Shown piece by piece: positions 38,401 through 50,390 of a stretch of 64,000 nt of DNA; within the stretch, counting starts at the first letter, position 1, and the number at the start of each line of letters is the position of its first letter. A program made the translations under genes and the position numbers. This stretch comes from Calliopsis andreniformis (taxonomy: Eukaryota > Arthropoda > Insecta > Hymenoptera > Andrenidae). Under the pieces are notes generated by a model. It was given only the letters and a program-made list of their open reading frames with translations, ran no database searches and was not told the DNA's origin. Location of the stretch: positions 4,278,001-4,342,000 of the forward strand of contig NW_027480440.1 in NCBI RefSeq assembly GCF_051401765.1. The letters are read 5' to 3'.

Positions 38401-40849
38401 ATCCTCAATCCTCAATCCTCAGTCCTCAATCTTCAATCCTCAATGCTCAATCCTCAATCTTCAATCCTCAATACTCAGCCTTCAATCCTCAATCGTCAAT
38501 CTCCAATCCTGAATACTCAATCTTAAATCCTCAATCCTCAGTCCTCAATCCTCAATCCTCAATCCTCATTCTTCAATCCTCAATACCCAATGCTCAATCT
38601 TAAATCCTCAATTATCAATCCTCAATTCGCGACACTCAATCCTAAGTCCTCAGTCCTCAAACCTCAATTCTGAATCCTCAATCCTGCATCCTCAATCTTC
38701 AGCCCTCAGTCCTCAACAATCAGTTGTCAATCCTCAATCCCCAATAGAGTATCCTCAATTCACAGCTTTCAATAGTCAATACTCAATCTGTAATCTTCAA
38801 ATCTCTATCCACAAACGTCAATCCTCATCACTCAACCCTCAACACTCAGTCCCCAATCCTCAATATTCTATCCTCAATCCTCAATCCTCAATCCACAATC
38901 CTCAGCATTCAATCCTCAATACTCAATCTTCCATGCTCATTCCACAATTCTCAATGCTCAATTCTCGATCCTCAATCGTCAACCTTCATTCCTCAATACT
39001 CAATCTTCAATCCTCAATCCTCAATCCTCATCCTTCAATCCTCAATACCCAATCCTCAATCTTCTATCCTCAATCCTCAGTCCTCAATCTTCAATCCTCA
39101 ATGCTCAATTCTCAATCCTCAATCCTCAGTCCTCAATCCTCAATCCTCAATTCTCTAACCTCCATCCTCAATCCTCAATACTCAATCTTCAATACTCAAT
39201 CCTCAGTCCTCTATCTTCAATCGTCAATGCTCAATCCTCAATCCTCTATCCTCAGTCCTCAATCCTCAATCCTCAATCCTCAAACCTCAATCCTCAATCC
39301 TCAAACCTCAATCCTCAATACTCAATCTGCAATCCTCAATCCTCAGTCCTCACTACTCAATCCTCATTCTTCAATCCTCAATACCGAATCCTCAACCTTC
39401 AATCCTCAATCCTCAATCCTCAATCCTCAATCCTCAATTTTCAATCATTAATAATCAATCTTCAATCCTCAATCCTCGATCCTGAATCCCCAACCCTCAA
39501 TCCTCAATGTTCAGTCCTCAATACCGAATCCTCAATCTTCAATCCTCAATCCTCAATCTTCAATCCTCAATCTTAATCACCAATCCTCAATACTCAATCC
39601 TCAATCCTCAATCCTCAATCCTCAATCTTCAATCCTCAATACTCAATCTTCAATCCTCAATCCTCAGTCCTCAATCTTCAATCCTCAATGCTCAATCCTC
39701 AATTCTCAATCCTCAGTCCTCAATCCTCAATCCTCAATCCTCAATCCTCAATCTTCAATTCTCAATCCTCAGTCCTCAAACCACAGTCCTCAATCATCAA
39801 TCCTCAATCCTCAATCCTCAATCCTCAATCCTCAATACTCAGTCCTCAAACCTCAATCCTCAATACTCAATCTTCAATCCTCAATCTTCAGTCCTCAATC
39901 CTCAATCCTCAATCCTCAATCCTCAATCCTCAGTCCTCAATCTTCAATCACCAATGCTCAATCCTCAATCCTCAATCCTCAGTCCTCAATCCTCAATCCT
40001 CAATCCTCAATCCTCAAACCTCAATCCTCAATCCTCAATCCTCAAACCTCAATCCTCAATCTTCAATCCTCAATACTCAATCTTCAATCCTCAATCCTCA
40101 ATCCTCAATTCTCAATCCTCAATCCTCAATCACCAATCTTCAATCCTCAATACTCAATCTGCAATCCTCAATTATCAGTCCTCACTACTCAATCCTCATT
40201 CTTCAATCCTCAATCTTAATCACCAATCCTCAATACTCAATCTTCAATCCTCAATCCTCAATCCTCAATCCTCAATCCTCAATCTTCAATTCTCAATCCT
40301 CAGTCCTCGAACCACAGTCCTCAATCATCAATCCTCAATCCTCAATCCTCAATCCTCAATACTCAGTCCTCAAACCTCAATCCTCAATACTCAATCTTCA
40401 ATCCTCAATCCTCAGTCCTCAATCCTCAATCCTCAATCCTCAATCCTCAATCCTCAGTCCTCAAACCACAGTCCTCAATCATCAATCCTCAGTTCTCAAC
40501 CCTTAATCCTCAATCTTCAATCCTCAATCTTCAATACTCAACATTCAATCCTCAATCCTCAATCCCCAATATTCAATGCGCAATCCTCAATTATCAAACC
40601 ACAATCCTCAACCCGCAGTCCTCAATCCTCAATCCCCAATCCTCAATCCTCAATCCTCAATTCTCAAACCTCAATCCTCAATCCTCAATACTCAATCTTC
40701 AATCCTCAATCCTCAGCCCTCAATCTTCAATCCTCAATGCTCAATCCTCAATCCTCAATCCTCAGTCCTCAATCCTCAATCCTCAATCCTCAAACCTCAA
40801 TCCTCAATCCTCAAACCTCAATCCTCAATCTGCAATCCTCAATCTGCAA
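35426..40849. repeat. Mosaic junction zone between left and right arrays
   Basis: This is heptamer satellite without a clear long partner. Module A occurs at 35708, 36058, 36338, 37747 and 38747. The copies at 36058 and 36338 are 280 bases apart, exactly 40 heptamers, and look like a local tandem duplication. The CTCTACAATC form of the module A leader first appears near 37711. The last old-form leader and the last CGCGACA marker (38628) follow within 1 kb. From about 39.4 kb the blocks are those of the right array, with ATTAATA-ATCAATC and ATTCAATGCGCAATCC near 40576. Confidence 0.75.
39440..39600. repeat. ATTAATA/ATGTTCAGTCC block (type copy in right array)
   Basis: An A/T-rich unit pair, ATTAATA and ATCAATC, is followed about 60 bases later by ATGTTCAGTCCTCAATACC and then a TTAATC 6-mer. 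Versions occur in both arrays, for example with the ATGTTCAG string at 861, 7370, 9777, 16286, 19329, 25968, 26477, 36845, 39507, 53873, 56232, 58805 and 61089. In much of the left array the first unit reads ATTAATA-AACAATC. It is a shared, older building block. Confidence 0.82.
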
Positions 40850-43800
40850 TCCTCAATACTCAATCTTCAATGCTCAATCCTCAATCCTCAATCCTCAATC
40901 CTCAATCGTCAATCCCCAATCTTCAATCCTCAATACTCAATCTGCAATCCTCAATCCTCAGTCCTCACTACTCAATCCTCATTCTTCAATCCTCAATACC
41001 GAATCCTCAATCTTCAATCCTCAATCCTCAATCCTCAATCCTCAATCCTCAATTTTCAATCATTAATAATCAATCTTCAATCCTCAATCCTCGATCCTCA
41101 AACCCCAACCCTCAATCCTCAATGTTCAGTCCTCAATACCGAATCCTCAATCTTCAATCCTCAATCCTCAATCTTGAATCCTCAATCTTAATCACCAATC
41201 CTCAATACTCAACCTTCAATCCTCAATCCTCAATCCTCAATCCTCAATCCTCAATCTTCAATTCTCAATACTCAATCTTCAATCCTCAATCCTCAATCCT
41301 CAATCCTCAATCCTCGATCTTCAATCCTCAATACTCAATCTTCAATCCTCAATCCTCAATCCTCTATCCTCAATCGTCAGTCTTCAATCCTCAGTGCTCA
41401 ACCTTTAATCCTCAATACTCAATCCTCAATCCTCAATCCTCATCCTTCAGTCCTCAATACCCAATCCTCAATCTTCAATCCTCAATCCTCAATCTTCATT
41501 TCTCAATCCTCGATCCTCAGTCCTCAGACCTCAAACCTCAAACCTCTACTCTCATCCCTCATCCTCAATCCTCAATCGACAATCCGCAATCATCATCCTT
41601 CAATCCTCAATACCCAATCCTCAATCTTCAATCCTCAATCCCCAATCCTCATTTCTCAATCCTCGATCCTCAGTCCTCAGACCTCAAACCTCAATCCTCT
41701 ACTCTCATCCCTCATCCTCAATCCTCAATCGACAATCCTCAATCCTCAATCCTCAATACTCAGTCCTTAAACCACAGTCCTCAATCATCAATCCTCAGTT
41801 CTCAACCCTTAATCCTCAATCTTCAATCCTCAATCTTCAATACTCAACATTCAATCCTCAATCCTCAGTCCCCAATATTCAATGCTCAATCCTCAATTAT
41901 CAAACTACAATCCTCAAACCGCAGTCCTCAATCCTCAATCCCCAATCCTCAATCCTCAATCCTCAATTCTCAAACCTCAATCCTCAATCCTCAATACTCA
42001 ATCTTCAATCCTCAATCCTCAGTCCTCAATCCTCAATCCTCAATCCTCAATCCTCTATCCTCAGTCCTCAAACCACAGTCCTCAATCATCAATCCTCAAT
42101 CCTCAATCCTCAATCCTCAATCCTCAGTCCTCAAACCTCAATCCTGAATCCTCAATCCTGAATCCTCAATCTTCAGCACTCAGTCCTCTACAATCAGTTG
42201 TCAATCCTCAATCCTCAATAGAATATCATCAATTCACAGTTTTCATTACTAAATACTCAATCTACAATCTTCAAATCTCTATCCACAAACGTCAATCCTC
42301 ATCACTCAACCCTCAACACTCAGTCCCCAATCCTCAATATTCTATCCTCAATCCTCAATCCTCAATCCACAATCCTCAGCATTCAATCCTCAATACTCAA
42401 TCTTCCATGCTCATTCCACAATCCTCAATGCTCAATTCTCGATCCTCAATCGTCAACCTTCATTCCTCAATACGCAATCTTCAATCCTCAATCCTCAATC
42501 CTCATCCTTCAATCCTCAATACCCAATCCTCAATCTTCAATCCTCAACCCTCAATCCTCAATCCTGAATCCTCAATCCTGAATACTCAATCTTCAGCCCT
42601 CAGTCCTCTACAATCAGTTATCAATCCTCAATCCTCAATCCTCAATCCTCAATCCTCAATCTTCAATCCTCAATACTCAATCTTCAATCCTCAATCCTCA
42701 GTCCTCAATCTTCAACCCTCAATGCTCAATTCTCAATCCTCAATCCTCAGTCCTCAATCCTCAATCCTCAATTCTCAAACCTCCATCCTCAATCCTCAAT
42801 ACTCAATCTTCAATCCTCAATCCTCAGTCCTCTATCTTCAATCGTCAATGCTCAATCCTCAATCCTCTATCCTCAGTCCTCAATCCTCAATCCTCAATCC
42901 TCAAACCTCAATCCTCAATCCTCAAACCTCAATCCTCAATCCTCAAACCTCAAACCTCAATCTTCAATCCTCAATACTCAATCATCAATCCTCAATCCTC
43001 AATCCTCAATCCTCAATCCTCAATCCTCAATCCCCAATCTTCAATCCTCAATACTCAATCTGCAATCCTCAATCCTCAGTCCTCACTACTCAATCCTCAT
43101 TCTTCAATCCTCAATACCGAATCCTCAATCTTCAATCCTCAATCCTCAATCCTCAATCCTCAATCCTCAATCCTCAATTTTCAATCATTAATAATCAATC
43201 TTCAATCCTCAATCCTCGATCCTCAATGTTCAGTCCTCAATACCGAATCCTCAATCTTCAATCCCCAATCCTCAATCTTCAATCCTCAATCTTAATCACC
43301 AATCCTCAATACTCAATCCTCAATCCTCAATCCTCAATCCTCAATCCTCAGTCCTCAATCCTCAATCCTCAATTCTCAAACCTCCATCCTCAATCCTCAA
43401 TACTCAATCTTCAATCCTCAATCCTCAGTCCTCAATCTTCAATCACCAATGCTCAATCCTCAATCCTCAATCCTCAGTCCTCAATCCTCAATCCTCAATC
43501 CTCAAACCTCAATCCTCAATCCTCAAACCTCAATCCTCAATCTTCAATCCTCAATACTCAATCTTCAATCCTCAATCCTCAATCCTCAATCCTCAATCCT
43601 CAATCCTCAATCCCCAATCTTCAATCCTCAATACTCAATCTGCAATCCTCAATCCTCAGTCCTCACTACTCAATCCTCATTCTTCAATCCTCAATACCGA
43701 ATCCTCAATCTTCAATCCTCAATCCTCAATACTCAATTCTCAATCCTCAATTTTCAATCATTAATAATCAATCTTCAATCCTCAATCCTCGATCCTCAAT

Positions 43801-45742
43801 CCCCAACCCTCAATCCTCAATGTTCAGTCCTCAATACCGAATCCTCAATCTTCAATCCTCAATCCTCAATCTTCAATCCTCAATCTTAATCACCAATCCT
43901 CAATACTCAATCTTCAATCCTTAATCCTCAATCCTCAATCCTCAATCCTCAATCTTCAATTCTCAATCCTCAGTCCTCAAACCACAGTCCTCAATCATCA
44001 ATCCTCAATCCTCAATCCTCAATCCTCAATCCTCAATACTCAGTCCTCAAACCTCAATCCTCAATACTCAATCTTCAATCCTCAATCTTCAGTCCTCAAT
44101 CCTCAATCCTCAATCCCCAATCCTCAATCCTCAGTCCTCAATCTTCAATCACCAATGCTCAATCCTCAATCCTCAATCCTCAGTCCTCAATCCTCAATCC
44201 TCAATCCTCAATCCTCAAACCTCAATCCTCAATCCTCAAACCTCAATCCTCAATCTTCAATCCTCAATACTCAATCTTCAATCCTCAATCCTCAATCCTC
44301 AATCCTCAATCCTCAATCCTCAATCACCAATCTTCAATCCTCAATACTCAATCTGCAATCCTCAATTATCAGTCCTCACTACTCAATCCTCATTCTTCAA
44401 TCCTCAATACCGAATCCTCAATCTTCAATCCTCAATCCTCAGTCCTCAATCCTCAATCCTCAATCCTCAATCCTCAATCCTCAGTCCTCAAACCACAGTC
44501 CTCAATCATCAATCCTCAGTTCTCAACCCTTAATCCTCAATCTTCAATCCTCAATCTTCAATACTCAACATTCAATCCTCAATCCTCAATCCCCAATATT
44601 CAATGCGCAATCCTCAATTATCAAACCACAATCCTCAACCCGCAGTCCTCAATCCTCAATCCCCAATCCTCAATCCTCAATCCTCAATTCTCAAACCTCA
44701 ATCCTCAATCCTCAATACTCAATCTTCAATCCTCAATCCTCTGTCCTCAATCTTCAATCCTCAATGCTCAATCCTCAATCCTCAATCCTCAATCTTCAAT
44801 TCTCAATACTCAATCTTCAATCCTCAATCCTCAATCCTCAATCCTCAATCCTCGATCTTCAATCCTCAATACTCAATCTTCAATCCTCAATCCTCAATCC
44901 TCTATCCTCAATCGTCAGTCTTCAATCCTCAGTGCTCAACCTTTAATCCTCAGTCCTCAACCCTCATTCTTCAATCCTCAATACCCAATCCTCAATCTTC
45001 AATCCTCAATCCTCAATCCTCAATTCTCAATCCTCAATCCTCAGTCCTCAGCCCTCAAACCTCAATCCTCAACCCTCAGCCCTCATCCTCAATCCTCAAT
45101 CCTCAATCCTCAATCCTCAAACTTCAATCCTCAAAACTCAATATTCAATCCTCAATCCTCAGTCCTCAATCTTCAATCCTCAATGCTCAATCCTCAATCC
45201 TCAATCCTCAATACTTAATCGTCAATCCTCAATCCTTATCCTTCAATCCTCAATACCCAATCCTCAATCTTCAATCCTGAATCCTCAACCTTCATTTCTC
45301 AATCCTCGATCCTCAGTCCTCAGACCTCAAACCTCAATCCTCTACTCTCATCCCTCATCCTCAATCCTCAATCGACAATCCGCAATCCTCATCCTTCAAT
45401 CTTCAATACCCAATCCTCAATCTTCAATCCTCAATCCTCAATCCTCATTTCTCAATCCTCGATCCTCAATCCTCTATCCTCAGTCCTCAAACCACAGTCC
45501 TCAATCATCAATCCTCAATCCTCAATCCTCAATCCTCAATCCTCAGTCCTCAAACCTCAATCCTGAATCCTCAATCCTGAATCCTCAATCTTCAGCCCTC
45601 AGTCCTCTACAATCAGTTGTCAATCCTCAATCCTCAATAGAATATCATCAATTCACAGTTTTCATTACTAAATACTCAATCTACAATCTTCAAATCTCTA
45701 TCCACAAACGTCAATCCTCATCACTCAACCCTCAACACTCAG
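40850..45742. repeat. Right-array segmental duplication, copy 1
   Basis: This 4.9 kb segment matches 48167-52961. The offset changes from 7,317 (40850-41990) to 7,156 (from 42155), then to 7,226 and 7,219. Every step is a multiple of 7: 161, 70 and 7 bases. Module A at 42221 pairs with 49377. The ATGCTC landmark at 41882 pairs with 49199, and that at 42407 pairs with 49563. Module A at 45640 pairs with 52859. The match ends near 45742, where this copy reads CTCAATG-TTCAATG and the other CCCAATC-CTCAATA. Confidence 0.87.
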
Positions 45743-45794
45743 TCCTCAATGTTCAATGCTCAATCTTCAATCCACATTCCTCAATCGTCAATCT

Positions 45795-48580
45795 TCAATC
45801 CTCAATACTCAATCTGCAATCCTCAATCCTCAGTCCTCACTACTCAATCCTCATTCTTCAATCCTCAATACCGAATCCTCAATCTTCAATCCTCAATCCT
45901 CAATCCTCAATCCTCAATCCTCAATTTTCAGTCATTAATAATCAATCTTCAATCCTCAATCCTCGATCCTCAATCCCCAACCCTCAATCCTCAATGTTCA
46001 GTGCTCAATACCGAATCCTCAATCTTCAGTCCTCAATCCTCAATCTTCAATCCTCAATCTTAATCACCAATCCTCAATACTCAATCTTCAATCCTCAATC
46101 CTCAACCCTCAATCCTCAATCCTCAATCTTCAATTCTCAATACTTAATCTTCAATCCTCAATCCTCAATCCTCAATCCTCAATCCTCAATCTTCAATCCT
46201 CAATACTCAATCTTCAATCCTCAATCCTCAATCCTCTATCCTCAATCGTCAGTCTTCAATCCTCAGTGCTCAACCTTTAATCCTCAATACTCAATCCTCA
46301 ATCCTCAATCCTCATCCTTCAATCCTCAATACCCAATCCTCAATCTTCAATCCTCAATCCTCAATCCGCATTTCTCAATCCTCAACCCTCAGTCCTCAGA
46401 CCTCAAACCTCAATCCTCTACTCTCATCCCTCATCCTCAATCCTCAATCGACTATCCGCAATCCTCAATCTTCAATCCTCAATCCTCAATCCTCTATCCT
46501 CAATCCTCAGTCCTCAAACCTCAGTCCTGAATCCTCAATCCTGAATCCTCAATCTTCAGCTCTCAGTCCTCTACAATCAGTTGTCAATCCTCATTCCTCA
46601 ATAGAATATCATCAATTCACAGTTTTCATTACTAAATACTCAATCTGCAATCTTCAAATCTCTATCCACAAACATCAATTCTCATCACTCAAACCTCATC
46701 ACTCAGTCCCCAATCCTCAATATTCAATCCTCAATCCTCAATCCTCAATCCACAATCCTCAGCCTTCAATCCTCAATACTCAATCTTCAATGCTCAATCC
46801 TCAATCCTCAATCCTCAATCCTCAATCGTCAATCCCCAATCTTCAATCCTCAATACTCAATCTGCAATCCTCAATCCTCAGTCCTCACTACTCAATCCTC
46901 ATTCTTCAATCCTCAATACCGAATCCTCAATCTTCAATCCTCAATCCTCAATCCTCAATCCTCAATCCTCAATTTTCAATCATTAATAATCAATCTTCAA
47001 TCCTCAATCCTCGATCCTCAAACCCCAACCCTCAATCCTCAATGTTCAGTCCTCAATACCGAATCCTCAATCTTCAATCCTCAATCCTCAATCTTGAATC
47101 CTCAATCTTAATCACCAATCCTCAATACTCAACCTTCAATCCTCAATCCTCAATCCTCAATCCTCAATCCTCAATCCTCAATCCCCAATCTTCAATCCTC
47201 AATACTCAATCTGCAATCCGCAATCCTCAGTCCTCACTACTCAATCCTCATTCTTCAATCCTCAATACCGAATCCTCAATCTTCAATCCTCAATCCTCAA
47301 TCCTCAATCCTCAATCCTCAATTTTCAGTCATTAATAATCAATCTTCAATCCTCAATACTCGATCCTCAATCCCCAACCCTCAATCCTCAATGTTCAGTG
47401 CTCAATACCGAATCCTCAATCTTCAGTCCTCAATCCTCAATCTTCAATCCTCAATCTTAATCACCAATCCTCAATACTCAATCATCAATCCTCAATCCTC
47501 AACCCTCAATCCCCAATCCTCAATCTTCAATTCTCAATACTTAATCTTCAATCCTCAATCCTCAATCCTCAATCCTCAATCCTCAATCTTCAATCCTCAA
47601 TACTCAACCTTCAATCCTCAATCCTCAATCCTCTATCCTCAATCGTCAGTCTTCAATCCTCAGTGCTCAACCTTTAATCCTCAATACTCAATCCTCAATC
47701 CTCAATCCTCATCCTTCAATCCTCAATACCCAATCCTCAATCTTCAATCCTCAATCCTCAATCCGCATTTCTCAATCCTCAACCCTCAGTCCTCAGACCT
47801 CAAACCTCAATCCTCTACTCTCATCCCTCATCCTCAATCCTCAATCGACTATCCGCAATCCTCAATCTTCAATCCTCAATCATCAATCCTCTATCCTCAA
47901 TCCTCAGTCCTCAAACCTCAGTCCTGAATCCTCAATCCTGAATCCTCAATCTTCAGCTCTCAGTCCTCTACAATCAGTTGTCAATCCTCATTCCTCAATA
48001 GAATATCATCAATTCACAGTTTTCATTACTAAATACTCAATCTGCAATCTTCAAATCTCTATCCACAAACATCAATTCTCATCACTCAAACCTCATCACT
48101 CAGTCCCCAATCCTCAATATTCAATCCTCAATCCTCAATCCTCAATCCACAATCCTCAGCCTTCAATCCTCAATACTCAATCTTCAATGCTCAATCCTCA
48201 ATCCTCAATCCTCAATCCTCAATCGTCAATCCCCAATCTTCAATCCTCAATACTCAATCTGCAATCCTCAATCCTCAGTCCTCACTACTCAATCCTCATT
48301 CTTCAATCCTCAATACCGAATCCTCAATCTTCAATCCCCAATCCTCAATCCTCAATCCTCAATCCTCAATTTTCAATCATTAATAATCAATCTTCAATCC
48401 TCAATCCTCGATCCTCAAACCCCAACCCTCAATCCTCAATGTTCAGTCCTCAATACCGAATCCTCAATCTTCAATCCTCAATCCTCAATCTTGAATCCTC
48501 AATCTTAATCACCAATCCTCAATACTCAACCTTCAATCCTCAATCCTCAATCCTCAATCCTCAATCCTCAATCTTCAATT
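45795..48580. repeat. 1,397-base tandem duplication (two units)
   Basis: Unit 1 is about 45795-47185 and unit 2 about 47190-48580. Landmarks agree at exactly 1,397 bases: the ATGTTCAGTGC string (45994, 47391), module A (46604, 48001) and an ATGCTC string (46790, 48187). A GTGCTCAATACC variant, where most other copies read GTCCTCAATACC, marks both units. A few base changes separate them, for example CTCAATC-TTC near 46083 against CTCAATC-ATC near 47480. Confidence 0.88.
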
Positions 48581-49310
48581 CTCAATACTCAATCTTCAAT
48601 CCTCAATCCTCAATCCTCAATCCTCAATCCTCGATCTTCAATCCTCAATACTCAATCTTCAATCCTCAATCCTCAATCCTCTATCCTCAATCGTCAGTCT
48701 TCAATCCTCAGTGCTCAACCTTTAATCCTCAATACTCAATCCTCAATCCTCAATCCTCATCCTTCAGTCCTCAATACCCAATCCTCAATCTTCAATCCTC
48801 AATCCTCAATCTTCATTTCTCAATCCTCGATCCTCAGTCCTCAGACCTCAAACCTCAAACCTCTACTCTCATCCCTCATCCTCAATCCTCAATCGACAAT
48901 CCGCAATCCTCATCCTTCAATCCTCAATACCCAATCCTCAATCTTCAATCCTCAATCCCCAATCCTCATTTCTCAATCCTCGATCCTCAGTCCTCAGACC
49001 TCAAACCTCAATCCTCTACTCTCATCCCTCATCCTCAATCCTCAATCGACAATCCTCAATCCTCAATCCTCAATACTCAGTCCTTAAACCACAGTCCTCA
49101 ATCATCAATCCTCAGTTCTCAACCCTTAATCCTCAATCTTCAATCCTCAATCTTCAATACTCAACATTCAATCCTCAATCCTCAGTCCCCAATATTCAAT
49201 GCTCAATCCTCAATTATCAAACTACAATCCTCAAACCGCAGTCCTCAATCCTCAATCCCCAATCCTCAATCCTCAATCCTCAATTCTCAAACCTCAATCC
49301 TCAATCCTCA

Positions 49311-50390
49311 ATCCTGAATCCTCAATCTTCAGCACTCAGTCCTCTACAATCAGTTGTCAATCCTCAATCCTCAATAGAATATCATCAATTCACAGTTTTC
49401 ATTACTAAATACTCAATCTACAATCTTCAAATCTCTATCCACAAACGTCAATCCTCATCACTCAACCCTCAACACTCAGTCCCCAATCCTCAATATTCTA
49501 TCCTCAATCCTCAATCCTCAATCCACAATCCTCAGCATTCAATCCTCAATACTCAATCTTCCATGCTCATTCCACAATCCTCAATGCTCAATTCTCGATC
49601 CTCAATCGTCAACCTTCATTCCTCAATACGCAATCTTCAATCCTCAATCCTCAATCCTCATCCTTCAATCCTCAATACCCAATCCTCAATCTTCAATCCT
49701 CAACCCTCAATCCTCAATCCTGAATCCTCAATCCTGAATACTCAATCTTCAGCCCTCAGTCCTCTACAATCAGTTGTCAATCCTCAATCCTCAATCCTCA
49801 ATCCTCAATCCTCAATCTTCAATCCTCAATACTCAATCTTCAATCCTCAATCCTCAGTCCTCAATCTTCAACCCTCAATGCTCAATTCTCAATCCTCAAT
49901 CCTCAGTCCTCAATCCTCAATCCTCAGTCCTCAATCTTCAACCCTCAATGCTCAATTCTCAATCCTCAATCCTCAGTCCTCAATCCTCAATCCTCAATTC
50001 TCAAACCTCCATCCTCAATCCTCAATACTCAATCTTCAATCCTCAATCCTCAGTCCTCTATCTTCAATCGTCAATGCTCAATCCTCAATCCTCTATCCTC
50101 AGTCCTCAATCCTCAATCCTCAATCCTCAAACCTCAATCCTCAATCCTCAAACCTCAATCCTCAAACCTCAAACCTCAATCTTCAATCCTCAATACTCAA
50201 TCATCAATCCTCAATCCTCAATCCTCAATCCTCAATCCTCAATCCTCAATCCCCAATCTTCAATCCTCAATACTCAATCTGCAATCCTCAATCCTCAGTC
50301 CTCACTACTCAATCCTCATTCTTCAATCCTCAATACCGAATCCTCAATCTTCAATCCCCAATCCTCAATCCTCAATCCTCAATCCTCAAT
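49311..50390. repeat. 3,482/3,412-base repeat, first unit
   Basis: This segment recurs at about 52793-53805. The offset is 3,482 before the local 70-base duplication (module A 49377 to 52859, ATGCTC landmark 49563 to 53045) and 3,412 after it (50161 to 53573). The difference of 70 is exactly the length of that duplication, so the two observations confirm each other. Confidence 0.85.
49856..49995. repeat. 70-base local tandem duplication
   Basis: A block of ten heptamers carrying CTCAGTC, TTCAACC and CTCAATG variants is present twice in a row (CAGTCC starts at 49856 and 49926). The homologous places near 42.7 kb and 53.35 kb have it once. It is a fresh whole-heptamer expansion and explains the offset change in two larger duplications. 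Confidence 0.9.

Noticed and set aside
39446..39460. ATTAATAAT string as a replication origin or A/T-rich regulatory site
   Set aside because: It is a recurring variant unit pair (ATTAATA, ATCAATC) seen in many blocks. It has no associated binding-site cluster or neighbouring gene.
41882..43924. 680-codon open frame, with 520-580-codon frames at 39507, 40576, 49563 and 57120
   Set aside because: Same reason as above: several overlap in different frames over the same heptamers, which real genes do not do on this scale.
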